DNA from: Streptomyces sp. NBC_01551
Lineage (GTDB): Bacteria > Actinomycetota > Actinomycetes > Streptomycetales > Streptomycetaceae
Assembly: GCF_026339935.1 (NCBI RefSeq)
Contig: NZ_JAPEPX010000001.1
Coordinates: forward strand, 4,459,501-4,523,500
Length of the DNA stretch: 64,000 bases
Direction of reading: 5' to 3'
Part shown: one piece after another, positions 1-8,467 of the stretch
Position numbering within the stretch: the first letter of the stretch is position 1
How the letters are laid out: each line of letters opens with the position of its first letter
Notes under the pieces: generated by a model
Told to the model about the DNA's origin: nothing
The model's database searches: none
The model's input: only the letters and a program-made list of their open reading frames with translations
Position numbers and translations under genes: made by a program

Positions 1-900
1 GCGCTCTCCGCCTACCACCGGCTCGGCCTCGCCGCCGACCTGGTCGGCCAGCACCTCGGCACCACCACCACCGAACTCGCCCCCTCCCGCGGCCCCGTCG
101 ACGAGGCGCTCGTCAAGCTCGCCAGCGGCTGGGCCCCCCGGGAGACCGAGGTCGAGGGCAACGGCGGGGTCATCCAGCTGCGCGCCATCCCGCTCAAGCC
201 GAAGGGGACCCGGATCGGTTCCCTGGTGCTGTGCCGCGACGTCACCGAACTGCGCCGTCGCGAACGTGAATTGATCACCAAGGACGCGACCATCCGGGAG
301 ATCCACCACCGGGTGAAGAACAACCTCCAGACGGTGGCGGCGCTCTTGCGGCTACAGGCCCGGCGAATGGATTCTCCTCAGGGCCGCGAAGCGCTCAACG
401 AGGCCGTGCGCCGCGTCGGTTCGATCGCGATCGTGCATGAGACGCTCTCTCAGAACCTCGACGAGCGCGTCGAGTTCGACGAGATCGCCGACCGCGTGAT
501 CGCGATGGTCGCGGAGATCTCCCCGGGCAAGGTGGCCTGCCGGCGCACCGGCCGGTTCGGGATCCTGGACGCGGAGGTCGCCACTCCGCTGTCGATGGTG
601 CTGACCGAGATCCTGCAGAACGCCCTGGAGCACGCCTTCACCCACGGGGAGGGCGGCACGGTCGAGGTGACCGCGTCCCGCTCGGGCGCCGGCCGCGCCG
701 ACGCCCGGCTGCTGATCACGGTGGTCGACGACGGCTCCGGCCTGCCCGAGGGATTCGACCCGCAGCGGGCCGGCAACCTCGGGCTGCAGATCGTACGGAC
801 CCTCGTCGAGGGGGAGCTCGGCGGAACCTTCGACATGCTCCGGGTCGAGCCGCGCGGCACCAAGGTCGTCCTCGACATCCCGGCCAGCCCGCAGAAGTGA
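1..900 (+). CDS. PdtaS-like sensor histidine kinase, 5' end missing
   Basis: C-terminal part of a cytoplasmic two-component sensor kinase; the reading frame is open from base 1, so the start lies upstream of the window. Visible first is the end of a PAS/GAF-like sensory domain (ending about ALVLCRDVTEL-like sequence near base 240), then a HisKA_2 dimerisation region with the H-box IREIHHRVKNNLQT (bases about 295-335), whose first histidine pair contains the phosphorylated residue. A HATPase follows, with the N-box EILQNALEHA and the G-box DDGSGLPEGF. The HRVKNNLQ signature is that of the PdtaS/Rv3220c group, which signals to ANTAR-domain RNA-binding regulators. No partner regulator is visible here. 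It converges on wblE across a strong hairpin. Confidence 0.93.
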   Translation, partial: ALSAYHRLGLAADLVGQHLGTTTTELAPSRGPVDEALVKLASGWAPRETEVEGNGGVIQLRAIPLKPKGTRIGSLVLCRDVTELRRRERELITKDATIREIHHRVKNNLQTVAALLRLQARRMDSPQGREALNEAVRRVGSIAIVHETLSQNLDERVEFDEIADRVIAMVAEISPGKVACRRTGRFGILDAEVATPLSMVLTEILQNALEHAFTHGEGGTVEVTASRSGAGRADARLLITVVDDGSGLPEGFDPQRAGNLGLQIVRTLVEGELGGTFDMLRVEPRGTKVVLDIPASPQK

Positions 901-959
901 CCGTACGGTCGGTCACCCTGTGTGATCGGCTGTGTTCGCGGTGAGTGACGGACAGCACT

Positions 960-993
960 GAGCCCCGGACCGAAGGTTCTCGGTCCGGGGCTC
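960..993. terminator. bidirectional terminator between kinase and wblE
   Basis: Perfect 14-bp inverted repeat (GAGCCCCGGACCGA at 960-973 pairing with 980-993) around a 6-base loop, lying between two convergent genes. There is no clear U-tract, as is common for Streptomyces hairpin terminators. Confidence 0.8.
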
Positions 994-1058
994 AAGAGCA
1001 CGTTGCTGAGCGCTTATATGGGTACTACGCGCTGCGGCTCGAGGCTCGAAAGTCGATG

Positions 1059-1316
1059 TCAGGCGGTGGCGTTGCGCGCCCGATTGCGAGCGGCGCGGCG
1101 CTTCATGGCGCGGCGCTCGTCCTCGCTGAGACCGCCCCAGACGCCGGAGTCCTGACCGGACTCGAGCGCCCACTGCAGGCACTGCTCCATGACGGGGCAA
1201 CGGCGGCAGACGGCCTTGGCTTCCTCGATCTGCAGCAGCGCAGGACCGGTGTTGCCGATGGGGAAGAAGAGTTCCGGGTCTTCCTCGCGGCAAACGGCGT
1301 TGTGACGCCAGTCCAT
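1059..1316 (-). CDS. wblE: WhiB-family iron-sulfur regulator WblE
   Basis: Small (85 aa) WhiB-like transcription factor expected to bind a [4Fe-4S] cluster and act with the principal sigma factor. The four cluster ligands are C9, C37, C40 and C46, followed by the GVWGG turn and a basic C-terminal tail (ERRAMKRRAARNRARN) that contacts DNA. The start at MDWRHNAV is supported by AAGGAG 10 bases upstream; an in-frame upstream ATG would add 19 residues with no family support. The sequence is that of the highly conserved WblE/WhiB1 type, which is usually essential. A long untranslated region separates it from the lipid kinase upstream on the same strand. Confidence 0.95.
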   Translation of the reverse strand: MDWRHNAVCREEDPELFFPIGNTGPALLQIEEAKAVCRRCPVMEQCLQWALESGQDSGVWGGLSEDERRAMKRRAARNRARNATA

Positions 1317-1635
1317 GGCTGCTCCATCTCCTTGTATTGCGGGCAGGTTGCTTGTGAATGTGAACGCTTTCACGAATCCCCTCGTGAGGGAAGGGCCGAC
1401 GCCCAGTTTCCCGGTGCGGTCCGTGATTCGTGGTGGGGTTCTGGCGGTCTGTGTGGGTGCCGGGTTGTGCGGGCTGTCCCGATCGCCATGTAGAGATTCG
1501 CAAACCTCGGACGGGGATACAACCCCTTCCGGAAAGTTTTTTTTGATTCGTCGGTGTCTACTAGGTCACAGCCCTACTTCCTAGGGGTGGACCGGCGTGT
1601 AAACGTTCGAGTGAAAGGACTTTGGGCCCTTCCAC
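1317..1635 (-). promoter_or_regulatory. wblE upstream region, no gene
   Basis: A 319-bp gene-free stretch upstream of wblE. It contains an 8-base T run on the plus strand at 1537-1544, i.e. an A run on the wblE strand, and is more AT-rich than the genes around it. It must hold the wblE promoter and leader. No promoter hexamers can be assigned with confidence. Confidence 0.5.
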
Positions 1636-2601
1636 TCACACAATCACACGCAGTGCACGGCGAACGCCTGTGAACCGAACGCTGGTGCGCAGACCGAGGT
1701 GGTCTCCGTCCATCTGGAACGGAAGCGGAACCTTCGAATGCAAGGTGAAGTCGGTCAGATCGTGCAGAGACACCGCGTGCTTGCCGTGCGGGCCGCGCTC
1801 AGGAGTCGAGGTCAGGAGCTGTGTCGCGTACCGGGCGACGGCCGGAGTTGACAAACGGTTGAGGGCCAATACGTCAAGTGCGGTATCGAACGACGCCTCG
1901 GGAGACGCGTACAGCGGACGATTGCCCAGGTATGTCCACGGCGAGGTGTTGCAGACTATGGACAGCACCAGATCCGGAACCGGATCGGCGCCCGGCCGCT
2001 CCAGCGTGACCGTGCCCTGCCGCCGGTTCGGCTCCTCCAGGAACTGGCGTACGAGCTGTCGTACGTACAGGGCATGCGTCGAACGCTTGCCGCGCTCCCG
2101 CTGCTGCTCGACCCGCCCCACCACACCCGCGTCGAAACCGAAGCCCGCGCAGAAGGTGAACCAGCGCGCCGGAACCGACTCGTCCTCCGTGCCCGGGGTG
2201 CCGGCCGCCAGACCCAGGCCCACGGTCCGCTCGCGCCGCTCCCGCAGCGCGTCCAGCAGGGCGCCGGTCGCCTCGACCGCGTCGTTGGGCAGCCCCAGGG
2301 CCCGGGCGAACACGTTGGTGGAGCCGCCGGGGACCACCGCCAGCCTCGGCAGCCGCTCCGGGTCGGGCCCCTCGTGCAGCAGCCCGTTGACCACCTCGTT
2401 GACCGTGCCGTCGCCGCCGAGCGCGACGACGAGGTCGATTCCCTCCAGGGCCGCCTTGCGGCCCAGGTCCCGGGCGTGACCGCGGTACTCGGTGGTGACC
2501 GCCTCCAGCTTCATCTCGCTGGCCAGGGCGTGGGTCAGGACATCGCGCGTGCGCGCGCTGGTGGTCGTCGCTGCTGGGTTGGCCACGAGGAGTGCACGCA
2601 T
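1636..2601 (-). CDS. diacylglycerol kinase family lipid kinase
   Basis: 321-aa cytosolic or membrane-associated enzyme that phosphorylates a lipid hydroxyl, probably diacylglycerol or a related sphingoid/isoprenoid lipid, using ATP. The N-terminal kinase domain shows the start VANPAA, the nucleotide-binding motif ALGGDGTVNEVVNG and PGGSTNVFAR, all hallmarks of the DgkB/YegS/LCB5 family. The C-terminal half is the beta-sandwich domain of the family. The chosen start (MRALLVANPA) begins right at the family's first strand; an upstream in-frame ATG would add six residues. Length is normal for the family. The exact lipid cannot be told from sequence. Confidence 0.9.
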   Translation of the reverse strand: MRALLVANPAATTTSARTRDVLTHALASEMKLEAVTTEYRGHARDLGRKAALEGIDLVVALGGDGTVNEVVNGLLHEGPDPERLPRLAVVPGGSTNVFARALGLPNDAVEATGALLDALRERRERTVGLGLAAGTPGTEDESVPARWFTFCAGFGFDAGVVGRVEQQRERGKRSTHALYVRQLVRQFLEEPNRRQGTVTLERPGADPVPDLVLSIVCNTSPWTYLGNRPLYASPEASFDTALDVLALNRLSTPAVARYATQLLTSTPERGPHGKHAVSLHDLTDFTLHSKVPLPFQMDGDHLGLRTSVRFTGVRRALRVIV

Positions 2602-2685
2602 GAGCGCCAGCCTACCCACCCCTCCACGGGCGACCCATACTGGCCGTCCCCTCCGGGGGCGAGGGGGCGCGGCTACCCTGCTGGG

Positions 2686-3171
2686 GTGAGTAAGAAGCCT
2701 GCCTCGAATGTCCCCGCGACCGCGACCGCTGCCGCGCCCGGCGCCGACGGCGCGGCGGCCGATGCCGCCCGCGGTGCGCTGCCCGGCCGGCTGACCGCCG
2801 CCGCCGCGCTCACCGCGCTGGAGGGCCTGGCGCTCGCCGGCCTCGGTGTCTACATGCTGTTCGTGGGCATCGCCGGCGACCCCGACTCCCCGCAGCAGGC
2901 CGAGACCGGGGGCGTGACGCTGCTCGCGCTCGCCGCGCTGCCGCTGTTCGCGGCCCGCGGCCTGCGCCTGGGCCGCCGCTGGAGCCGCGGCCCGGCGCTG
3001 ATCACCCAGCTGATGGCGCTCCCGGTGGCGTGGACCCTGTGGACCACGGGCGGGGCGATGATCGCCGCCGCCGTGGGTCTGGCGCTGGCGGCCGTGGCCG
3101 TCGTGGCCCTGCTGGTGAACCCGACGGCGACGGAGGCACTGGGAATCGGGCCCGGGGAACAGACCCGATAA
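2686..3171 (+). CDS. small integral membrane protein, unknown function
   Basis: 161-aa protein starting at a GTG (VSKKPASNV). An Ala/Pro-rich cytoplasmic tail of about 40 residues precedes four predicted membrane spans (ALEGLALAGLGVYMLF, LLALAALPLFAA, ALITQLMALPVAWTLW, IAAAVGLALAAVAVVALLV). The short loop after span 1 is acidic (DPDSPQQAE) and the one after span 2 is basic (RGLRLGRRWSRG), which places the basic loop inside by the positive-inside rule. Similar proteins sit beside sigH and the lipid kinase in Streptomyces. The family is hypothetical and no catalytic residues are visible. It is transcribed divergently from the lipid kinase and convergently to sigH, 34 bp from its end. Confidence 0.82.
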   Translation: MSKKPASNVPATATAAAPGADGAAADAARGALPGRLTAAAALTALEGLALAGLGVYMLFVGIAGDPDSPQQAETGGVTLLALAALPLFAARGLRLGRRWSRGPALITQLMALPVAWTLWTTGGAMIAAAVGLALAAVAVVALLVNPTATEALGIGPGEQTR

Positions 3172-3205
3172 CCCCCGCCCTTCCTCGCTCTTCGCTACCG
3201 CACCC

Positions 3206-4213
3206 TCACTCCTCGACGAGGAGCTTCTCCCGCAGCTGTGCCAGGGTGCGGGCCAGCAGGCGGGAGACGTGCATCTGGGAGATGCCGACCTCCTGCGCGA
3301 TCTGCGACTGGGTCATGTTCCCGAAGAACCTGAGCAGCAGGATCCGCTTCTCCCGGGGCGGCAGCCCCTCCAGCAGCGGCTTGAGGGACTCGCGGTACTC
3401 GACGCCCTCCAGCGCCTCGTCCTCCGAGCCCAGCGTGTCCGCGACCGCGGGCGACTCGTCGTCCGTGTCCGGGACGTCCAGGGACAGCGTGCTGTAGGCA
3501 TTGGCCGATTCCAGCCCCTCCAGCACCTCCTCCTCGGAGATCCCCAGCCGCTCGGCCAGCTCGTGCACCGTGGGGGAGCGGCCGTGCTGCTGGGACAGTT
3601 CCGCCGTGGCCGTCGTCAGCGAGAGCCGCAGCTCCTGTAGCCGCCGGGGCACGCGGACCGCCCAGCCCTTGTCCCGGAAGTGGCGCTTGATCTCCCCGAC
3701 CACCGTGGGGGTGGCGTAAGTGGAGAACTCGACGCCGCGGTCCGGGTCGAACCGGTCCACGGACTTGATCAGGCCGATCGTCGCCACCTGCGTCAGATCG
3801 TCCAGCGGCTCTCCGCGGTTGCGGAATCGCCGCGCCAGGTGCTCGACCAGCGGCAGGTGCATCCGGACGAGCCGGTTGCGCAGCTCCGCCCGTTCCGCCG
3901 AGCCCTCGGGCAGCTCCCGCAGCTCGAAGAACAGGGCCCGCGCGCCACTGCGGTCGCGCGGATCCGGTACCGCCGCAGCGGGCGGCACCGGTGCCACCGG
4001 GGCCGTGGCAGCGGCCTCCGGTGACTCTGGCTGGTCGTGCTGGTTCTCGCTCATAGGGCCCGCCCGTCGCTCCGCCGAGTCCAAAAAGCCGTCTTCCGCA
4101 TCCGCGTCAGCCGGGTGCGGCCGGGCGTGCTGCTGCTCCGGGATGCCGCCGTCGACCTCGTGCCGTACCCGGGGCCGATCCCCGCCCCGCACCGGGATCT
4201 CCCCGCCGCTCAC
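3206..4213 (-). CDS. sigH: SigB/SigF-type stress sigma factor SigH
   Basis: RNA polymerase sigma factor of the SigB/SigF/SigG group. It has region 2 (LVEHLARRFRNRGEPLDDLTQ-like and DRFDPDRGVEFSTYATPTVVGEIKRHFRD), region 3 (ELAERLGISEEEV) and region 4 helix-turn-helix (TQSQIAQEVGISQMHVSRLL). The core protein from the ATG at 4054 is 282 aa. The start used here is the GTG at 4213, which overlaps the anti-sigma stop as GTGA and gives 335 aa, because the extra 53 codons look coding and the overlap would couple the two genes. The frame stays open still further, to 4696. In S. coelicolor SigH is known for several N-terminal forms. It acts in osmotic stress and differentiation and is held inactive by the anti-sigma encoded just upstream. 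Confidence 0.9.
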   Translation of the reverse strand: MSGGEIPVRGGDRPRVRHEVDGGIPEQQHARPHPADADAEDGFLDSAERRAGPMSENQHDQPESPEAAATAPVAPVPPAAAVPDPRDRSGARALFFELRELPEGSAERAELRNRLVRMHLPLVEHLARRFRNRGEPLDDLTQVATIGLIKSVDRFDPDRGVEFSTYATPTVVGEIKRHFRDKGWAVRVPRRLQELRLSLTTATAELSQQHGRSPTVHELAERLGISEEEVLEGLESANAYSTLSLDVPDTDDESPAVADTLGSEDEALEGVEYRESLKPLLEGLPPREKRILLLRFFGNMTQSQIAQEVGISQMHVSRLLARTLAQLREKLLVEE

Positions 4214-4623
4214 GCCGGGCCTGGTCCCGCGCCGCGCTGTTTGTAGAGGCTGATGCTCACTGTCCGGTTCTCCTCGACGGTGGCCTCGACCTTGCCGGCC
4301 AGGGCCGAAAGGACCGTCCACGCGAACGTGTCGCGTTCCGGTGCGCGGCCGTCGGTGGTCGGCGCCGAGACGGTCACCTCCAGCGAATCGTCCACCAGCC
4401 GGAAGACGCAGCTGAGGACGGAGCCCGGCACGGCCTGCTGGAGCAGGATCGCGCAGGCCTCGTCCACCGCGATGCGGAGGTCCTCGATCTCGTCGAGAGT
4501 GAAGTCCAAACGCGCCGCGAGGCCGGCCGTGGCCGTTCGCAGCACAGACAGGTAGGCACCCGCAGCCGGCAGCCGGACTTCCACGAAGTCCTGGGTCCCG
4601 GGCTCGCCTGCGATCTGGGACAC
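4210..4623 (-). CDS. RsbW-type anti-sigma factor for SigH
   Basis: 137-aa HATPase-like serine kinase/anti-sigma factor (the family of RsbW, called PrsH/RshA/UshX for SigH in S. coelicolor). The N-box region is IAVDEACAILLQQA. Later glycine motifs are weak, as is common in Streptomyces RsbW proteins. The GTG start (VSQIAGEPG) is preceded by GGAGG at 7 bases; upstream in-frame ATGs lack such a site. It binds the adjacent sigma factor and would release it when bound by an unphosphorylated anti-anti-sigma protein. None is encoded nearby, so the release partner must lie elsewhere. The last codon overlaps the GTG proposed for sigH. Confidence 0.88.
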   Translation of the reverse strand: MSQIAGEPGTQDFVEVRLPAAGAYLSVLRTATAGLAARLDFTLDEIEDLRIAVDEACAILLQQAVPGSVLSCVFRLVDDSLEVTVSAPTTDGRAPERDTFAWTVLSALAGKVEATVEENRTVSISLYKQRGAGPGPA

Positions 4624-4836
4624 CCTCACCTCCAAGGTGGTACGAGCTCTGTTCGCCGGTGACGCTATCGCGATCCGGTCGATCGTGTCGCGGCACCCCT
4701 CATGGCACCCGCAAGGAGCACCCAGGCCGGCCATGCCTCTGTCAGTGACTGATGGTAAGCCCATGGGCACGCACAGTGGCTAGGGGTCTGCGGGGCCCAA
4801 ATCAGGGGAACCGGCGGAGGGTTGACCTACCCCGCC

Positions 4837-5097
4837 TCAGACGATCGAACCGTCGACAAAACACCACCGCCATGTCTCGCCCGGTTCGAAGCTCCTCATC
4901 ACCGGATGACCCGTCTCGTGGTAGTGCGCCGTGGCGTGCCGGTGGGGGGAGGAATCGCAGCACGCCACGTACCCGCACCACAGGCAGAGCCGCAGTTGCA
5001 CCGGGTGGCTGCCGAGCACCAGACATTCGGGGCAGGTCTGCGCACGTGGGACAGGCTCGGGGCGCGGCAGTTCGGGAACATGGGTGCACTCGCTCAT
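4837..5097 (-). CDS. UBP-type zinc finger protein
   Basis: 86-aa protein consisting of one ubiquitin-hydrolase-type (UBP) zinc finger. Cysteine/histidine ligands are spread as CTHV, CPEC, CLWCGYVAC and HRHATAHYHETGHP, the last being the family signature. In bacteria these small UBP proteins are stand-alone and of unknown role; they are often next to sigma factors or Na+/H+ antiporters, as here. The start was chosen at MSECTHV, where homology begins; the open frame upstream is low in family resemblance. It lies 213 bp upstream of the anti-sigma gene on the same strand and is divergent from the antiporter. Confidence 0.88.
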   Translation of the reverse strand: MSECTHVPELPRPEPVPRAQTCPECLVLGSHPVQLRLCLWCGYVACCDSSPHRHATAHYHETGHPVMRSFEPGETWRWCFVDGSIV

Positions 5098-5161
5098 GAT
5101 GGCCAGCGTACTGAGGTACGGGCCCGCGGAGTCCGACGCAATCGAGCGAGGGTGATCTTCG

Positions 5162-6742
5162 ATGGAGGTATTGCCACTGGTGGCGCTGGTCGCCGGCAGC
5201 GCCGTCGTGGCGGGGCTGGCCCGCCGGACGCCGGTGCCGGCGCCGCTGCTGCTCGTCGCCGCCGGGCTGCTGGCCGGGTACTTCCCGGGCGTGCCCTCGT
5301 ACGCCCTGGACCCGCACATCGTGCTGCCGCTGCTGCTCCCGCCGCTGCTGTACACGGCCGGCGTGGACAGCTCGTACCTGGACCTGCGGGCGAACATCCG
5401 GCCCGTCGCGCTGCTGTCGGTCGGGTACGTGATCTTCGCGACGGTGGTCGTCGGGTACGCGGCCTACCTGCTCGTGCCGGGGCTTTCGCTGCCGGTGGCG
5501 CTGGTGCTGGGGGCGGTGGTCGCGCCGCCGGACGCGGTGGCGGCGACCGCGATCGCGCGCAAGCTCGGGCTGCCGAACCGGATCACGACCATCCTGCAGG
5601 GCGAGTCGCTGGTCAACGACGCCACCGCGATCACCGCGTACAACGTGGCGCTGGCGGCGGTGATCGGGACGAGCGCCGGCTGGGCGGGCGGCATCGCGGA
5701 GTTCCTGCTGGCGTCGGTGGGAGGCGTCGGCGTCGGCCTGCTGCTGATGGTGCCGATCCACCACCTGCGCAAGCACCTGCGCGAACCGCTGCTCCAGAAC
5801 ACGCTGTCGCTGCTGATCCCGTTCGTGGCGTACGCGGCGGCGGAGCGCGTGCACGCGTCCGGGGTGCTGGCGGTGGTCGTGGTCGCGCTGTACCTGGGGC
5901 ACCGGAACTGGCAGGTCGACTTCGCGACGCGGCTCCAGGAGGCGGCGGTCTGGAAGATGGTCGCCTTCATCCTGGAGTCGGTGGTCTTCGCACTGATCGG
6001 ACTCCAGTTGCCGGTGGTGCTGAAGGGGCTGGGGGAGTACGAGGGGATGGACGCGGCCTGGTACGCGATCGCGGTGTTCCTCGTCGTGGTGGTGGCCCGG
6101 TACGTGTGGGTGTTCCCGGCGACGTTCCTGCCGAGGGTGCTGTCGGCGCGGGTCAGGCGGCGCGAACCGGAGGTGAACTGGAAGGCGCCGGTGGTGGTCG
6201 GCTGGGCCGGGATGCGCGGCGTGGTCTCGCTGGCGATCGCCTTCTCGGTGCCGATCAGCGTGCCGCACCGGAACCTCATCCTGTTCCTGACGTTCACGAC
6301 GGTGATCGGGACGCTGGTGGTGCAGGGTCTGACGCTGCCGCCGCTGATCCGCCTGCTGCGGCTGCCGCGGCGGGACGCGCAGGCGGAAACGCTCGCGGAG
6401 GCGCAGGCGCAGAGCGCGGCCTCGCGGGCGGCGGAGGAGCGGCTGGAGGAACTCCTGACCGACCCCGGCAACACGCTGCCGCCCCCGCTGGCGGACCGGC
6501 TGCGCACGGTGCTGGAACGCCGGCGCAACGCGGTGTGGGAGCGGCTGGGCGAGGTCAACCCGGACACGGGGGAGTCGGCGGACGACGTGTACCGGCGGCT
6601 GGCGGGCGAGATGATCGAGGCCGAACGCGAGGTCTTCGTCTCCCTCCGCGACCGCCGCCAGATCGACGACGAAATGCTCCGGGCCCTCCTGCGCCGCCTG
6701 GACCTGGAGGAGGCGGCGGCGTACCGCGAGGAGTCGCCGTAA
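5162..6742 (+). CDS. CPA1-family Na+/H+ antiporter
   Basis: 526-aa membrane antiporter exchanging Na+ (or K+) for protons. About 12 spans fill residues 1-400. They include the ion-binding signature APPDAVAATAIARKLGLP and GESLVNDATAI of the CPA1/NhaP group, with the two Asp residues expected for electroneutral transport, and the GWAGMRGVVSLA motif near residue 345. A cytoplasmic tail of about 125 residues, rich in charged helices (RRDAQAETLAEAQAQ onward), is likely regulatory. It starts at ATG with no close overlap to neighbours. The UBP zinc finger gene is divergent 64 bp upstream and may share its promoter region. Confidence 0.93.
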   Translation: MEVLPLVALVAGSAVVAGLARRTPVPAPLLLVAAGLLAGYFPGVPSYALDPHIVLPLLLPPLLYTAGVDSSYLDLRANIRPVALLSVGYVIFATVVVGYAAYLLVPGLSLPVALVLGAVVAPPDAVAATAIARKLGLPNRITTILQGESLVNDATAITAYNVALAAVIGTSAGWAGGIAEFLLASVGGVGVGLLLMVPIHHLRKHLREPLLQNTLSLLIPFVAYAAAERVHASGVLAVVVVALYLGHRNWQVDFATRLQEAAVWKMVAFILESVVFALIGLQLPVVLKGLGEYEGMDAAWYAIAVFLVVVVARYVWVFPATFLPRVLSARVRRREPEVNWKAPVVVGWAGMRGVVSLAIAFSVPISVPHRNLILFLTFTTVIGTLVVQGLTLPPLIRLLRLPRRDAQAETLAEAQAQSAASRAAEERLEELLTDPGNTLPPPLADRLRTVLERRRNAVWERLGEVNPDTGESADDVYRRLAGEMIEAEREVFVSLRDRRQIDDEMLRALLRRLDLEEAAAYREESP

Positions 6743-6807
6743 CCCGCCGGGGGCCCGCAACCGTGCCCGAACGGCCCGGCGCCCTGGCGGGGCTTCGCGG
6801 ACTCCGC

Positions 6808-7695
6808 CTACGGCCGGCCCGTGACGATCGCGGCCAGGGTCGTGCCCCGGGGGAAGGCGTCGGAGTGGGTGAGCTCCGTCAGGGCCCAGAGGAGTTTCGC
6901 CACGTAGATGCGCTCCACCGGCAGGCCGTGGCGGGTCTCGAAGTCGGCCGCGAACGCGTCCAGCTCCGCCGGGACGCGGGCGTAGCCGCCGTGGTGGAAG
7001 CCCTCCGCCAGGGTCCAGTCACCCGCCGGGGCGCCGAACGCGGCCAGCTGGAGGGAACGTATCTCCGCCGCCAGGAAGCCGCCCGCCAGGACCGGGACGC
7101 CCAGCGCGCGCTGGCCCGGGGCGAGGCCCGCCGCGAGGCCGGCCAGGGTGCCCCCGGTGCCGCACGCCACCGCGACCACGTCCGCCACACCCCGCAGCTC
7201 GCGCCCCAGCTCCGCGCAGCCCCGCAGGGCGAGCGCGTTGCTGCCGCCCTCGGGGATCACGTACGCGTCGGCCGCGCCGACCCCCGCGAGCAGCCGGGCC
7301 AGCACCTCCGGCTCGGCCTTGCGCCGGTACTCCGACCGGGGGACGAACGCCAGCCGCATGCCGTCCGCCGCGCACCGCGCGAGGGACTCGTTCAGCGGCC
7401 GCCCGGCCAGCTCGTCCCCGCGGACCACGCCGATCGTCGCAAGGCCCAGCAGCCGCCCGGCCGCCGCCGTGGCCCGCAGGTGGTTCGAGTACGCGCCCCC
7501 GAACGTCACCAGCGCCGGAAACCCGCCCGCCACCGCCGCCCGCAGGTTCGGCGCGAGCTTGCGCCACTTGTTGCCGGGCAGATCCGGATGCACGAGGTCG
7601 TCCCGCTTCAGCAGCAGTCGTACCCCGCGCGCGGCGAACCGCTCGTCCGTGACTTCGACGAGCGGGGACGGCGGGCGGGGCTGCAACTGGTTCAC
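6808..7695 (-). CDS. PLP-dependent ACC deaminase / D-cysteine desulfhydrase family enzyme
   Basis: 295-aa fold-type II pyridoxal phosphate enzyme. The PLP lysine lies in PGNKWRKL near residue 48, the nucleotide-like turn in GGAYSNHLRA, and the phosphate-binding loop in ACGTGGTLAGL. This family includes 1-aminocyclopropane-1-carboxylate deaminase and D-cysteine desulfhydrase; the residues that separate the two cannot be judged reliably by eye, so the substrate is open. The GTG start (VNQLQPRPPSP) is inferred from family length. It is followed 17 bp upstream on the same strand by an amidase gene; no functional link is evident. Confidence 0.86.
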   Translation of the reverse strand: MNQLQPRPPSPLVEVTDERFAARGVRLLLKRDDLVHPDLPGNKWRKLAPNLRAAVAGGFPALVTFGGAYSNHLRATAAAGRLLGLATIGVVRGDELAGRPLNESLARCAADGMRLAFVPRSEYRRKAEPEVLARLLAGVGAADAYVIPEGGSNALALRGCAELGRELRGVADVVAVACGTGGTLAGLAAGLAPGQRALGVPVLAGGFLAAEIRSLQLAAFGAPAGDWTLAEGFHHGGYARVPAELDAFAADFETRHGLPVERIYVAKLLWALTELTHSDAFPRGTTLAAIVTGRP

Positions 7696-7712
7696 ACGGC
7701 CATTGTCAGCCG

Positions 7713-8303
7713 TTACTTCAGTCGGTCCGTGATCCGGTCGCGCAGTGAGTCCATCGTGAAGCCCCTCGGGTCGGGCTTGCCCGGTTGCCATTCGCGGTGG
7801 CCGATCACCGAGCGGGCGGTCCAGCCGTGGACGCGGCAGAGGGCCGCCGCCGCGCGGGCCATCGCGTCGAGCTGGATCGCCGGCCAGGGGTCCTCGCCGT
7901 CGCCGAGGTTCTCGCACTCGAAGCCGTAGAAGTGCCGGTTGCCGTCGGTGTCGGCCTGGTTGTCCGGGGGGAGCCGCTTCTCCGCGATCACCGCCGCGAG
8001 GACGTCGGAGTCGCCCGCGCCCGCGTGGTTGGCGCGGCCGTAGCCGACCAGGTGGACGCGGCCGTCCTTGGTGATCACGCCGTGGCAGAGCGGGCCGGGC
8101 AGGTCCTCGTCGCCCTCGCGGCAGAGCTGGACGGTGTACGCGGTGCCGTGCGTGACGGTGTGGTGGATCATCACCCCGTGCACCGGGCCCCAGGGGCCCT
8201 TGTGGTTGCGGTTGTGGGTGCGCCACGCGCCGACCTCCACGACGGTCAGGCCCTCGCGCCGCAGTGCGTTGATGAAGCGGTCCGCTGACATGGGTGCGGA
8301 CAT
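7713..8303 (-). CDS. N-acetylmuramoyl-L-alanine amidase (Amidase_2)
   Basis: 196-aa zinc amidase that cleaves the bond between muramic acid and the stem peptide of peptidoglycan. Zinc ligands are visible in VMIHHTVTHG and near the end in VIGHREWQPGKPDP, with a supporting glutamate in YGFECENLGDG. There is no signal peptide, no membrane span and no wall-binding domain, so either it acts in recycling or it is released by lysis, as for phage-type endolysins. The start is firm: AAAGGAGG lies 6-8 bases before the ATG. No other phage genes are nearby. Confidence 0.88.
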   Translation of the reverse strand: MSAPMSADRFINALRREGLTVVEVGAWRTHNRNHKGPWGPVHGVMIHHTVTHGTAYTVQLCREGDEDLPGPLCHGVITKDGRVHLVGYGRANHAGAGDSDVLAAVIAEKRLPPDNQADTDGNRHFYGFECENLGDGEDPWPAIQLDAMARAAAALCRVHGWTARSVIGHREWQPGKPDPRGFTMDSLRDRITDRLK

Positions 8304-8467
8304 GGCCGCCTCCTTTGCGGTGCGTGGCGGTCACCTTTCGTGTCCGCCTCGTCACACACCGGTGTAGTGGAGGCGCCGCTTCCGCCGCTAGTGCATTCGT
8401 ACGGCGAGCGAGCCGATCCGGACACTCGTCCCGGCCGGCCCGCCCGCCACAGGGGTTGCCCGGGGGT

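Noticed and set aside
4822..7929. Very long plus-strand open frame of about 1000 codons over the zinc finger, antiporter and desulfhydrase genes
   Set aside because: Shadow of real genes in a high-GC genome; the translation is low-complexity Ala/Gly/Arg/Pro with no domain.
7713..8303. Amidase as evidence of a prophage
   Set aside because: No integrase, structural, holin or attachment-site signal nearby; adjacent genes are ordinary chromosomal genes.
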